Positions 8,965 to 19,019 of a DNA stretch of 64,000 bases are shown here, piece by piece. Source of the DNA: Hymenobacter edaphi (lineage in GTDB: Bacteria > Bacteroidota > Bacteroidia > Cytophagales > Hymenobacteraceae). The number at the start of each line of letters is the position of its first letter. Positions within the stretch are counted from its first letter, which is position 1. The position numbers and the translations under genes were made by a program. The DNA lies in contig NZ_QHKM01000003.1 in assembly GCF_003258365.1 (NCBI RefSeq), positions 310,001 through 374,000 on the forward strand, given 5' to 3'. Below the pieces are notes generated by a model. That model ran no database searches, was not told the origin of the DNA, and was given only the letters and a program-made list of their open reading frames with translations.

Positions 8965-11049
8965 TCAGGCGAGGGGTTGGGCGTTCTTGAACTTGATGAT
9001 GAGCAGGGTCTGGTCGTCGAAGGGCGGCAGGCCGCGGCTGAACTCCTCCACGTCGCGGATGATGCTCTGCTTGATGTCCTCGGCTTCGAGGTAGTGGCTG
9101 CGTTCCAGGAGCTTGCGCAGGCGGTCCTCGCCGTACTCCTCGTCCTGGGCGTTGCGCGCCTCCACGATGCCGTCGGTGTACATGACCATCACGTCGCCGG
9201 GATTGTAGTCGTAGTACATGTTTTTGATGCGCTTCTCGTAGGCCGCCGGGTCGCGCAGGATGCCCAGGCCGAGGCCTTCCGTCTGGAAATAGAAGGTTTC
9301 CTCGGTAATGGCATTGTAGTAGAGCGTGTGGCAGTGCCCGGCCCGCGCAAACGCGAAGCCCCGCTCCTTGTAATCGACGATGTAGAAGGAGGCGGTGATA
9401 AACGAGCTGCGCTCCAGGCAGTGGCTCAGGGCCTGGTTGGCCATGGCCATGAACTTGCTCGGCTGCAGGGGCTGGCCCTTTTCGGGCTTATCGAGCAGCA
9501 TCAGGGAGTGGAAGATGCCCTTCATCTGGGCCACGTGGAAGGCCGCCGTGGTGCCCTTGCCCGACACGTCGCCGATGATGATGGCAATGCGCGAGGCGCT
9601 GAGCTGCAGAAAGTCGTAGAAGTCGCCGCCGACCTCGCGGGCGGGCAGGCTGTGCCAACGGATTTCAAACCAGCTGTCGGCCGGCAAAGTCTTCGGAATC
9701 AGGCTTTCCTGCACCAGGCTGGCAATCTTCAGCTCCTCCTTTACCCGCTCCGTCTGCAAGGACTCCTGCAGCAGGCGCAGGTTTTCGATGCTGAGCACCG
9801 TCTGGTTGGTGAAGATTTGCAGCAAACTCAGGTTTTCGCGGTCGAAGCCCTGGCGGGTTTCCTTCAGCAGGTAGAGCGTGCCGTAGTGGTGCTTGGTGGA
9901 GCGCAGCGGCATCACGATGAGCGAGCCGTAGGGTAGCTCCAGGGCGCGGAAGCCGGCGCTGTTGGGCAGGTCGTTGTTGAGGTACTCGATGTGGCCGATG
10001 TTGTAGTCGGCCAGCAGGCGGCAGATGCCCTCGCGGGTGGGCGCATCTACCTGATAAGAAAAGCCGGGCGCGTCGCCGTCGGTGTCGAGGTCGAGCCACG
10101 CGGCGTCGGCCTCCACCGTTTGCACGGCGGAGTCAAACAGGAGCGAGTAAACCTCCTTTTCGCTTTGCCCTTTCTGAATCAGCTGGGAAAGGCGCTGCAT
10201 GCTCAGGATTTCCTCGCGCTTCTGCTCGAACACGCCCGCCGTGGGCAGGTTGAACAGGGTCACGAGGAAGCCCATCACGGCGTAGAAACCGGCGAAAAAG
10301 CTCGTCAGCACCAGAAAAGCGTGCTGAGCCAGCGGACCGGCCAGCTGCGGGTCGTTCTGCAAGCTGTAGAAGTAAGCCCCGAACACCGTCATAACGCCCA
10401 GGATGGCCAGCTGCAGAAATACGATTTCCCACTTCTGGCGGCGGTTCAGGTAGGCAATCCACTGCTGGTGCGCGCTCAGGTACACGCCCAGGCCCGCCAG
10501 CACCAGCAGCACCGGCAGGATAAACCAGGAAATCGAGTCGCCGCTGACCAGACGGAACATCAGGGCCACGCCCAGCAGCACCTCAAACCAGCGCCATTCC
10601 TGCCGGATGCGCGGCTGGGAGCGGAAAAACACCAAGGACCGCCACGTGTAGCAGGTGCGGGCCAGGAAGTAGACGAAGAGGCCGAGGTTGATGACGTAGA
10701 ACGCATTCAGCAGCACCGGGCCGCGGTCGGGCACGTAGGCGGCCAGCAGGCGCTCGGCCAGGTGCAGCACCACGCACACGGCCGCCAGGGCGCCGGGCCA
10801 CACCAGCAGCTGGCGCAGCAGGGGCACAAACTCGGTGCCGCGCAGGCGGTCGGGGCGGGCGCGCTCGTGCAAGAACACGCCGGCGGCAAACAGGGCTTGG
10901 GTAGTCAGAATAACCCAATCGGGTGGCAGGCCCCAGCGGGCCGCCGCGGGTGGGCTGGCGCGCAACAACATGCACAGCAACAGCCCCAGCCAACTGAGCA
11001 CCGCCACGGGCAGGGCTAGCGGAATAAGCTTGCGGAGCAGTGCAATCAT
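8965..11049 (-). CDS. Membrane-bound GAF/PP2C-type serine phosphatase (RsbU/SpoIIE-like)
   Basis: 694 residues from the ATG at 11049, which opens straight into a hydrophobic segment; the upstream in-frame extension is low-quality sequence. About seven membrane segments fill residues 1-270. A GAF-like sensor domain follows (about 285-440), then a SpoIIE/PP2C phosphatase domain (about 455-690) with REVGGDFYDF, IGDVSGKGTTAAF and VMVMYTDGIVEARN, which supply the metal-binding aspartates. It should dephosphorylate the STAS protein encoded next, in response to a membrane or cytoplasmic signal. It is the first gene of the operon. Confidence 0.9.
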   Translation of the reverse strand: MIALLRKLIPLALPVAVLSWLGLLLCMLLRASPPAAARWGLPPDWVILTTQALFAAGVFLHERARPDRLRGTEFVPLLRQLLVWPGALAAVCVVLHLAERLLAAYVPDRGPVLLNAFYVINLGLFVYFLARTCYTWRSLVFFRSQPRIRQEWRWFEVLLGVALMFRLVSGDSISWFILPVLLVLAGLGVYLSAHQQWIAYLNRRQKWEIVFLQLAILGVMTVFGAYFYSLQNDPQLAGPLAQHAFLVLTSFFAGFYAVMGFLVTLFNLPTAGVFEQKREEILSMQRLSQLIQKGQSEKEVYSLLFDSAVQTVEADAAWLDLDTDGDAPGFSYQVDAPTREGICRLLADYNIGHIEYLNNDLPNSAGFRALELPYGSLIVMPLRSTKHHYGTLYLLKETRQGFDRENLSLLQIFTNQTVLSIENLRLLQESLQTERVKEELKIASLVQESLIPKTLPADSWFEIRWHSLPAREVGGDFYDFLQLSASRIAIIIGDVSGKGTTAAFHVAQMKGIFHSLMLLDKPEKGQPLQPSKFMAMANQALSHCLERSSFITASFYIVDYKERGFAFARAGHCHTLYYNAITEETFYFQTEGLGLGILRDPAAYEKRIKNMYYDYNPGDVMVMYTDGIVEARNAQDEEYGEDRLRKLLERSHYLEAEDIKQSIIRDVEEFSRGLPPFDDQTLLIIKFKNAQPLA

Positions 11050-11188
11050 GCGTGGTGGTGGAGAGGGCAAGGCGCCGTCAAAAAACGGCAACGGAAGCGA
11101 CAGGAGGTCCAAGATACGAACCCCCCAGAAAATAGATAAGCCCTTTAACGGGCTTTTAACAAGGAACGGCTGGCAGTCAGCGGGATAC

Positions 11189-11220
11189 CAAAACCGCCGC
11201 CCCAAAGTGGGCGGCGGTTC
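11189..11220 (-). terminator. Second terminator-like hairpin after guaB
   Basis: AACCGCCGCCC and GGGCGGCGGTT form an 11-bp stem; on the minus strand it is followed by TTGG. It lies behind the hairpin at 11237-11272 and may be a backup terminator. Confidence 0.55.
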
Positions 11221-11236
11221 GGCGTAAAGCAACCCT

Positions 11237-11272
11237 GAAAACGCCCGGAAGCAGCGCCAGCCGCTTCCGGGC
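11237..11272 (-). terminator. Rho-independent terminator of guaB
   Basis: GCCCGGAAGC (11243-11252) pairs with GCTTCCGGGC (11263-11272); on the minus strand it is followed by GTTTTC. It lies 11 nt past the guaB stop codon. Confidence 0.75.
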
Positions 11273-11283
11273 CACAGCCAGAA

Positions 11284-12810
<1,527 letters not shown>

Positions 12811-12895
12811 CGGCGAATTCCCTACTCTGCCCAACGCAGGGACTTACTTAATGGAAAGCTAACCGGATCGGGGTTGGCCGATTCGTGTGCTGTTA

Positions 12896-12931
12896 GACCG
12901 GCATGCCGAGCGCAGCCGAGGCATGACGGTC
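12896..12931. repeat. Hairpin repeat between guaB and DUF2490 gene
   Basis: GACCG, one mismatch, CATGCC, then a 12-nt loop, then GGCATG, mismatch, CGGTC: an 11-bp stem. There is no U-run on either side, so it does not look like a normal terminator. The block GCATGCCGAGCGCAGCCGAG has the look of an interspersed intergenic repeat, but no second copy is present in this window. Confidence 0.5.
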
Positions 12932-12952
12932 CGGGGCCCGGTTCAAGCTGAT

Positions 12953-13732
12953 TCAATAAACCGCCGGCAAAGCAACGGGCGCCGATGATTCCGGGCGCAG
13001 ATCCACGTTGAGCAGCAAGCTCAGCTGCAGGGTGTGGTTGTGCTCGAACACGCGGCCGTTGCGCTGCTGCAGCAGCTGATTCAGGTAGCCGGCTTCCAGG
13101 CGCACCAGGCGGGAGGCGGCGTAGCCCAGCCCGACGTACAGCCGGTTTTGGTCGAACACGTTGGCGGCGTGGCGGCCGAAGTTGAGCATCACTTCGTCGG
13201 CGGCGGTGAGGTAGGGCATGCGCGGCGCAATGCGGGGGCCGAACAGCGGCAGCAGCACGCCCAGCTGGTAGCGGGCGCGGTGCTGGAAGGTGTAGCGGCT
13301 GGCTTCGGGCCAGCGAATCCAGCGCTGCTCCAGGCGGTAGCGCTGCTGCAGCTGCACCCGGCCGCTGGCGTCGCCCAGCTGCAACTGCTCGTAGAAGCCG
13401 TGCTCGGGGGCTACGTCGGCGGCCGGGAAGGCGCCGTAGGGGTACACTTTCTGGTAGATGGCGCCGGCGCTGAGCAGCAGCTGGGGGCCGGCGTAGTAGT
13501 CGGCGGCCAGGCGCAGCACGCTTTGCTGGGGCCGGCGGCCCGAATCGGTGCGGCGCAGCTGGGCTTCGGAGTAGAGGCCCCACTTGTCGCTGAGGCGGAA
13601 GCGGCCGTTGTAGACGCCCCACACGTTGTCGTTGCGGTCGGCCACGCGGCCTTCGGGCAGCTGCTGGGCCGTGGCAAGCAGGGGAAAAACAAGGGCCAGG
13701 AGCAGCCCGGCGGCGCGGAAACGTGAAATCAT
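12953..13732 (-). CDS. DUF2490 family outer-membrane protein
   Basis: 259 residues, ATG at 13732 opening into a signal peptide (MISRFRAAGLLLALVFPLLA, cut near TAQQ). The mature part is made of amphipathic beta strands with landmark motifs [30 protein letters not shown] and FDQNRLYVGLGY, as in the DUF2490 barrel family. It is clearly paralogous to the gene at 39078-39821, which shares the LHTEAQLRR-like, RLEQRWIR and [11 protein letters not shown] blocks in the same order. Function unknown; outer-membrane location inferred. Confidence 0.85.
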   Translation of the reverse strand: MISRFRAAGLLLALVFPLLATAQQLPEGRVADRNDNVWGVYNGRFRLSDKWGLYSEAQLRRTDSGRRPQQSVLRLAADYYAGPQLLLSAGAIYQKVYPYGAFPAADVAPEHGFYEQLQLGDASGRVQLQQRYRLEQRWIRWPEASRYTFQHRARYQLGVLLPLFGPRIAPRMPYLTAADEVMLNFGRHAANVFDQNRLYVGLGYAASRLVRLEAGYLNQLLQQRNGRVFEHNHTLQLSLLLNVDLRPESSAPVALPAVY

Positions 13733-13904
13733 ACCGGGGTGGGAAAACGGACGGGCAACCGGTGTTAAGAAACTGTTACCGAAGATCGGGGAATGTTACG
13801 GGAATGTTAGGCGCTGGTATGTTAAGTTTTAGCCCTTGGTATGTTATGTTTTTCGGCGGGGCGCCGCCCCGGTAATGCGGGCCCGGCGGTAGCGGCGCCC
13901 GCGC

Positions 13905-13912
13905 CAACTTTG
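13905..13912 (+). promoter_or_regulatory. Possible -7 promoter box for FRG gene
   Basis: CAACTTTG, one base from TAnnTTTG, 40 nt ahead of the GTG start; no clear -33 element is visible. Confidence 0.3.
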
Positions 13913-13952
13913 CGTACTTGCAGAGCCGCTCTTCCCCAACCGCTCCCCGCCC

Positions 13953-14801
13953 GTGTCCAGCTCCCCGAACGAAATTGAAGTCAGCTCCTGGGAGGAGCTG
14001 CAGCACGTCCTGTTCCGCGACACCTGGGACGGCCGCATCGGCCGGTTCCGCTCGCCGTTTGTGTACCGGGGCGTCCGCTCCCGGGCCTACACCCTGAGCA
14101 CCAGCCTGCAGCGTCTCGGCGGGCCCTACCACGAGCTGGAGCACCACCTGCTGCGCAACTTCCGCAAGTACGCCCACGACACGGCCATTCCCGACCAGGC
14201 CTCGGTGTGGGACTGGCTGGCCGTGGCCCAGCACCACGGCCTGCCCACCCGCCTGCTCGACTGGACGTACTCGCCCTACGTGGCCCTGCACTTCGCCACC
14301 GACGACCTGGAAGCCTACCACCAGGACGGCGTTATCTGGGCGCTGAACTACGTGAAGGCAGCCGAATACATGCCCGCCCGGCTGCGCGAGGCCCTGCGCG
14401 CCGAGGGCTCCAACGTGTTTACGCCCGAGCTGCTGCAGCCCGTGTGCCGGAATCTGCGCGAGCTGGAGGAAATGCAGCCCGAGCAGCCGTTTCTGCTGTT
14501 TCTGGAGCCGCCTTCGCTGGATGCGCGCATCGTGCACCAGTACGCACTGTTTGCCCTGATGTCGACGCCGCACGCCAACCTGGACAGCTGGCTGGAAGAG
14601 CACCCGGAGCTGTTTTACCGCATCATCTTGCCGGCCCGCCTGAAGTGGGAAACCCGCGACAAGCTCGATCAGGCCAACATCACCGAGCGGGTGCTGTTCC
14701 CCGGCCTGGGCGGCCTGAGCCGCTGGCTGCACCGCCACTACAGCCCCACCACCGGCCACGGCGGGCAGCCGCTCGGCTCCGGCCAAGACTTGCTGGGCTA
14801 G
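13953..14801 (+). CDS. FRG-domain protein
   Basis: 282 residues from a GTG at 13953. The FRG domain occupies about residues 20-150. It shows the name motif in FVYRGVRSRAYTLSTSLQR and the strongly conserved AVAQHHGLPTRLLDWTYSPYVALHFA, where the histidine and the RLLDWT block are hallmarks. The rest (150-282) has no recognised domain and no membrane segment. FRG domains occur alone and in fusions and have no settled biochemical role. The gene is followed after 86 nt by a CpdA-like phosphodiesterase on the same strand, so the two may be co-transcribed. Confidence 0.85.
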   Translation: MSSSPNEIEVSSWEELQHVLFRDTWDGRIGRFRSPFVYRGVRSRAYTLSTSLQRLGGPYHELEHHLLRNFRKYAHDTAIPDQASVWDWLAVAQHHGLPTRLLDWTYSPYVALHFATDDLEAYHQDGVIWALNYVKAAEYMPARLREALRAEGSNVFTPELLQPVCRNLRELEEMQPEQPFLLFLEPPSLDARIVHQYALFALMSTPHANLDSWLEEHPELFYRIILPARLKWETRDKLDQANITERVLFPGLGGLSRWLHRHYSPTTGHGGQPLGSGQDLLG

Positions 14802-14887
14802 CACCGCGGGCCGAACCGGCAGCAGGCATCCCGCCCGGGGCCGTACGTGCTGCCGTAACGTATTCGTCACCCCCAATCAGCAAGCCC

Positions 14888-15709
14888 ATGCTCATTGCCC
14901 AGCTCAGCGACACCCACATCAAGGACGGCCACGACGAACCCACCGAGCGGCTGCGGGCCGCCGTGGCGCACCTGCTGCGCCTGCCCGCCCCGCCCGCCGT
15001 GGTCATCGTCAGCGGCGACTGCACGGACACCGGCTCGGCCAGCGAATACGCCGCGTTCCGGGAGGCGCTGCGGCCGCTGACGATGCCCGTCTACGCCATT
15101 CCGGGCAACCACGACCAGCGCCCCGGGCTGCGGCGCGTGATGGGCGAGCAGGGCCGCCAGGCGCTGCCGGAGCTGGTGCAGTACGTGGTGGACGACGCCG
15201 GCCCGCTGCGGCTCATCGGGCTGGATACCCTGCTGCCGGGCCACGACAGCGGCCTGCTCGACGTGCCCCGCCTGGATTGGCTGGCCGAGCGGCTGGCGGA
15301 AGCCCCGGCGCGCCCGACGCTGATTTTTATGCATCACCCGCCTTTCCCGACGGGCCTGTACGCCTACGAACAGATGGGGCTGGCCGGGGCCGCCGCCTTC
15401 GAGGCCCTGGTGGCGCGGCACCCGCAAGTGCAGCGCGTGGTGGCCGGGCACGTGCACACGGGCATCACGCGGCGCTTTGCCGGCACCATCGCCCAGACCT
15501 GCCCCTCCACGCTGCACCAGCTGCTGCCCGATGCACGCGAGAAGCAGCGCCTGCACGTAGTGATGGAGCCGCCCGCCGTGCTGCTGCACGTGTGGGACGA
15601 CGCGGCCGGGCTGCTGAGCTACACCAGCACCATCGGCGCGCACGGCCCGGTGGTGGAGGTGTACGACGGCGCCGAGTGGCTGATGCCGCCCAGGCCGGTG
15701 CGGGAATAG
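14888..15709 (+). CDS. Metallophosphoesterase, CpdA/GpdQ-like cyclic nucleotide phosphodiesterase
   Basis: 273 residues from the ATG at 14888. Calcineurin-like metal-binding motifs appear in order: LSDTHI (DxH), VSGDCTD (GDxxD), GNHD (GNHD/E), FMHHPPF, and GHVHTG (GHxH). The pattern matches the CpdA (3',5'-cyclic AMP phosphodiesterase) and GpdQ group, about 270 residues long. The exact substrate (cAMP, another cyclic nucleotide, or a phosphodiester) cannot be fixed from sequence. It follows the FRG gene and converges with hrpB, with a hairpin in between. Confidence 0.88.
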   Translation: MLIAQLSDTHIKDGHDEPTERLRAAVAHLLRLPAPPAVVIVSGDCTDTGSASEYAAFREALRPLTMPVYAIPGNHDQRPGLRRVMGEQGRQALPELVQYVVDDAGPLRLIGLDTLLPGHDSGLLDVPRLDWLAERLAEAPARPTLIFMHHPPFPTGLYAYEQMGLAGAAAFEALVARHPQVQRVVAGHVHTGITRRFAGTIAQTCPSTLHQLLPDAREKQRLHVVMEPPAVLLHVWDDAAGLLSYTSTIGAHGPVVEVYDGAEWLMPPRPVRE

Positions 15710-15811
15710 CGCCGCGCCACCAGGCGCATTCGGGTGGCCGACACGACCAGCGCCGGGGGGCTGCCCGGCACTGGCTTGCGCCCCGCAGACGCGCTGGACG
15801 GGCGAAATGCT

Positions 15812-15868
15812 AGCCGCGGCAGCGGGCGCACCCCGGCGCTTGGCCGGGAGACGCCCGCTGCCGCGCTA
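15812..15868. terminator. Large GC-rich hairpin between convergent cpdA-like gene and hrpB
   Basis: TAGC, one bulged base, GCGGCAGCGGGCG (15816-15828) pairs with CGCCCGCTGCCGC (15852-15864) and GCTA; an inner CCCGGC/GCCGGG stem closes the loop. The right arm includes part of the hrpB stop codon. There is no U-run, so it may act as a roadblock or 3'-end stabiliser rather than as an intrinsic terminator. Confidence 0.5.
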
Positions 15869-18400
15869 CAGCCCTTCCAGGCGCCGCTTGGTGAGCTTGG
15901 TGGGAATGTGGTTCATCGGGTCGTCGGGCCAGGGGTGGCGGGGGTAGCGGCCCTTCAGGTCCTTGCGCACCTCGAAGTAGCCTTTTTCCCAGAAGCTGCG
16001 CAGGTCGCGGGTGACCTGGGCGGGGCGGCCGCCGGGGCTGAGCAGGTGCAGCAGCAGCGGCACCCGGCCGGCGGCCACGGCGGGCGTTTCCACCAGCCCA
16101 AACAGCTCCTGCAGCTTCACGGCCAGCACCGGCGCGGCCGCGTCGCCGTAGTCGATGCGCACGTGCGAGCCGCTGGGCACTTCCAGGTGCGAGGGGGCGA
16201 GGCGGTCCAGTTCCTGGCGCTGGCTCCAGCCGCCGGGCAGGCGCTGCAGCAGCAGCTCCGCCACGTCGAGGCGGCCCACATCGGCGAGGCTGCGCAGGCC
16301 GGCCAGGTTGGGCGCCAGCCACTCGGCCGCGTCGGCCAGCAGCGCTTCGGTGGACACGGCGGGCCAGTCGGCCGGGGCGAGGTGGTGCAGGAAGCCCAGC
16401 CGCTCGCGCACGTGCTGGGCCGCGGCGGTCCAGCTGAGGGCCCGCAGTTCGCCCTCGAGCACGGCCGTGAGCAGGGCCGCCGCTACGTCGTCGGCGCTGG
16501 GGTTGGGCAGGTTGGTTTCCGCCAGCACCAGCGCGCCCAGGCGGCGCAGCCGGCGGGCCAGCACCCGGCCAGTGGCGGCGTCGAACTGCACGGCGGCCTG
16601 CTCGCTGATCTGCTCCCCGAATAATTCCTCGACTTCCGCCTTCGAAAGCGGGGCGGCCAGGGCGGCGCGGGGTGCGTTGGCAGGCCCGTCGAGGTGGGCG
16701 GCGGCGAAAAACACGTCGGAGCCGGCGAAGAACTCGGCCGGCAGCTGCACCCGCTGCCCGGTGACCAGGCGCAGGCGGTCCGGGCCTTCGCGCTGGCCGA
16801 GGCGGTCGGGGTAGGCCAGCGCGGCCAGCAGGCCGGCGAGGTCGGGCTCGAGGTTGGCGGCTTGCACGCCGGCCCGGCCGCGCAGGGCGGTAGCGGCTTC
16901 GCGCACGCGGCGCAGGCCCTGGCTGTCGGGCAGCAGGCCGGGCAGGGGGGCGCGACCGGTTTGCAGGGCTTCGAGGCGCAGGCGCAGGTCGGGCGGGGCG
17001 GGGCGGCCGTCGGTGGCGCGCAGAATGTCGCGCTCGGCCAGCAGGGCCGCCAGGGCGCAGGCGGTGGGGCCGTGGCCCAGCTCCCGGCCGCGCACCACCA
17101 GGTGGCCCAGGCGCGGCGGCAAACCCAGTCGGGCCAGCTCGCGGCCGTGCGGGGTGGGCTGGCCGGCGGGTGTGAGGGCCCCCAGGCGCCCGAGCAGCTC
17201 CCGGGCCAGGGCCAGGGCCGGGGCAGGCGGTGCGTCGAGCCAGAGCAGGTTCGGGGCGTCGGCGCCCCAGAGGGCCAGCTCCAGGGCCAGGGCGCTGAGG
17301 TCGGCGGTGAGAATTTCGGGCGGCAGGTGCGCGGGCAGCACCGCCTGGTCGATTTCGGGCCAGAGGCGGTAGCACACCCCGGGCCCGAGGCGGCCGGCGC
17401 GGCCCCGGCGCTGGTCGGCGGCGGCCTGGCTGACGGGCACGGTTTCCAATGTGGTCAGGCCGGTGCGGGCAACAAAGCGCGGCACCCGGGCAAAGCCGCC
17501 GTCGACCACCACGCGCACGCCTTCGATGGTGAGGCTGGTTTCGGCAATGCTGGTGGCCAGCACCACCTTGCGGCGGCCGGCGGGGGCGGGGCGCAGGGCA
17601 GCGTCCTGCCGGTCCAGCGGCAGCTCGCCGTGCAGCACGTGCAGGTCCACGTCGGCGGGCAGCGTGGCCTCGAGCTTTTCGCCCACGCGGCGCTGGTCGG
17701 CCAGGCCGGGCAAAAATACCAGCACGTCGCCGGCCTGGCTGCCGAGGGCCTCGCGCACGGCGGCGGGCGTCAGCTCGGCCAGCCGCTCCCCGGGCCGGTT
17801 CGAGAGGCCGGCGGCGCGGCGCGGGCTCAGGTAGATGGTCTCGACGGGGTACATGCGGCCTTCGCTGGTCACCACCGGCGCCTGCAGCCAAGGACCGAGC
17901 CGGGCCGCATCCAAAGTGGCCGACATGACGACGAGGCGCAGGTCGGGCCGCAGCACCTGCTGGGCGTCGAGGGCGAGGGCCAGGCCCAGGTCGGCCTGCA
18001 GGCTGCGCTCGTGGAACTCGTCGAAGAGCACGGCGGCCACGCCTTCCAGGGCTGGGTCGTCCTGCACCAGGCGCGTGAGGATGCCCTCGGTCACGACTTC
18101 GATGCGGGTGCGGGCCGAAACCTTGTTTTCGAGGCGCACGCGGTAGCCGACGGTCTGGCCCACCGGCTCGCCCAGCAGCTGGGCCATGCGCGTGGCGGCG
18201 GCGCGGGCGGCCAGCCGGCGCGGCTCCAGCACGATGATTTTGCCTTCGGCCGGCCGCCAGGGCGCCGCCAGCAAGGCCAGCGGCACCAGCGTGGTCTTGC
18301 CGGCGCCGGGCGGGGCCTGCAGCACGGCCCGGTTGCCGGCTTCGAGGGCCGCCAGCAGCTCGGGCAGCGCGGCGCGGATGGGCAGGTCGGGGAAGGTCAA
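15866..18400 (-). CDS. hrpB: ATP-dependent RNA helicase HrpB-like
   Basis: 844 residues if it starts at TTG 18400. An ATG at 18460 is in frame, but its 20 extra codons are translated repeat sequence, whereas the E. coli HrpB family starts with residues equal to LPIRAALPELLAAL, right after the TTG. The motifs are in order: APPGAGKTT (I), LEPRRLAARA (Ia), DEFHERS (DEAH-type II), SATLD (III), QRRGRAGRLGPG (VI). The C-terminal HrpB region follows, as expected for the roughly 820-residue family. Likely a cytoplasmic RNA helicase; its physiological target is unknown in bacteria generally. Confidence 0.93.
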   Translation of the reverse strand: MTFPDLPIRAALPELLAALEAGNRAVLQAPPGAGKTTLVPLALLAAPWRPAEGKIIVLEPRRLAARAAATRMAQLLGEPVGQTVGYRVRLENKVSARTRIEVVTEGILTRLVQDDPALEGVAAVLFDEFHERSLQADLGLALALDAQQVLRPDLRLVVMSATLDAARLGPWLQAPVVTSEGRMYPVETIYLSPRRAAGLSNRPGERLAELTPAAVREALGSQAGDVLVFLPGLADQRRVGEKLEATLPADVDLHVLHGELPLDRQDAALRPAPAGRRKVVLATSIAETSLTIEGVRVVVDGGFARVPRFVARTGLTTLETVPVSQAAADQRRGRAGRLGPGVCYRLWPEIDQAVLPAHLPPEILTADLSALALELALWGADAPNLLWLDAPPAPALALARELLGRLGALTPAGQPTPHGRELARLGLPPRLGHLVVRGRELGHGPTACALAALLAERDILRATDGRPAPPDLRLRLEALQTGRAPLPGLLPDSQGLRRVREAATALRGRAGVQAANLEPDLAGLLAALAYPDRLGQREGPDRLRLVTGQRVQLPAEFFAGSDVFFAAAHLDGPANAPRAALAAPLSKAEVEELFGEQISEQAAVQFDAATGRVLARRLRRLGALVLAETNLPNPSADDVAAALLTAVLEGELRALSWTAAAQHVRERLGFLHHLAPADWPAVSTEALLADAAEWLAPNLAGLRSLADVGRLDVAELLLQRLPGGWSQRQELDRLAPSHLEVPSGSHVRIDYGDAAAPVLAVKLQELFGLVETPAVAAGRVPLLLHLLSPGGRPAQVTRDLRSFWEKGYFEVRKDLKGRYPRHPWPDDPMNHIPTKLTKRRLEGL

Positions 18401-18402
18401 CT

Positions 18403-18488
18403 GGGGAGGTGGTGAGATGGTGAACTGGTGAGCTTGACGTTCTGGCTTGGTAGACGGCACTCACCAGTTCACCATCTCACCACTTCCC
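18403..18488. repeat. Paired octad element C (rhodanese / hrpB)
   Basis: Left array 18403-18434: GGGGAGGT, GGTGAGAT, GGTGAACT, GGTGAGCT. Right array 18458-18488: CACTCACC, AGTTCACC, ATCTCACC, ACTTCCC. The core arms (18411-18432 and 18460-18481) are perfect 22-bp inverted copies. On the transcribed minus strand, the G/T-rich arm follows the rhodanese stop at once and the C/A-rich arm ends 2 nt before the TTG proposed as the hrpB start. Confidence 0.9.
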
Positions 18489-18815
18489 TTAATACACCGG
18501 TACTGCCGGGTCCACCCGCACCGACCAGGCGTGGATGCCGCCGCGCAGGTTCAGCAGGTTCTGCAGGCCGCGGCGGTGCTGCAGGTAGCTGAGGGCCTGC
18601 ATGGAGCGCACGCCGTGGTGGCAGATAAGCACCACGGGCTGCTCCGGGCTGATTTCGTCGGCGCGGCGGGCCAGCTCGCCCAGCGGAATCAGCTGGCTGC
18701 CCGCGATGCGGCAGTACTCAAACTCTTCCGGCTGGCGCACGTCGATGAGCTGCAGGGTTTCGCCGGCGGCCAGCCGGTCGCGGAGTTGTTCGGGCGTGAG
18801 TTCGGGCAGGGACAT
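18489..18815 (-). CDS. Single-domain rhodanese-like sulfurtransferase
   Basis: 108 residues from the ATG at 18815; the open frame continues upstream only through repeat-derived sequence. It is one rhodanese domain: LQLIDVRQPEEFEYCRIAGS at the start and the active loop ICHHGVRS, with the nucleophilic cysteine at residue 65. The CxxGxR loop fits small GlpE/PspE-like sulfurtransferases that move sulfane sulfur from thiosulfate or a carrier protein. It is upstream of hrpB on the same strand, with a paired octad element between and another one just ahead of its own start. Confidence 0.92.
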   Translation of the reverse strand: MSLPELTPEQLRDRLAAGETLQLIDVRQPEEFEYCRIAGSQLIPLGELARRADEISPEQPVVLICHHGVRSMQALSYLQHRRGLQNLLNLRGGIHAWSVRVDPAVPVY

Positions 18816-18818
18816 GGC

Positions 18819-18928
18819 GGTGAAATGGCGGGGTGGTGAAACGGTGAGTTTGATGGTTGGAGGAGCAAAACCGCGCGAATAGTGCAGCCAGGGCGTCACT
18901 CACCATTTCACCATCCCGCCATTTCACC
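18819..18928. repeat. Paired octad element D (divergent rhodanese / pnuC)
   Basis: Left array 18819-18850: GGTGAAAT, GGCGGGGT, GGTGAAAC, GGTGAGTT, starting 3 nt ahead of the rhodanese ATG. Right array 18897-18928: CACTCACC, ATTTCACC, ATCCCGCC, ATTTCACC. The arms are 32-bp inverted copies with few mismatches. This is the only one of the seven elements lying between divergent genes; the right arm stops 23 nt before the -7 box of pnuC. Confidence 0.9.
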
Positions 18929-18951
18929 GGCAAAAGTAGGCCGGGAGTCGT

Positions 18952-18959
18952 TAGCTTTG
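18952..18959 (+). promoter_or_regulatory. -7 promoter box of the pnuC operon
   Basis: TAGCTTTG, an exact TAnnTTTG match, 60 nt ahead of the proposed TTG start. It argues against the longer pnuC frame, whose upstream start would precede the transcript. Confidence 0.6.
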
Positions 18960-19019
18960 GCGGTGGGCCCGGTAGCGGCCGGCCCGCCTACGTCCTCACC
19001 TCCGTCGATATTTCCTTGC

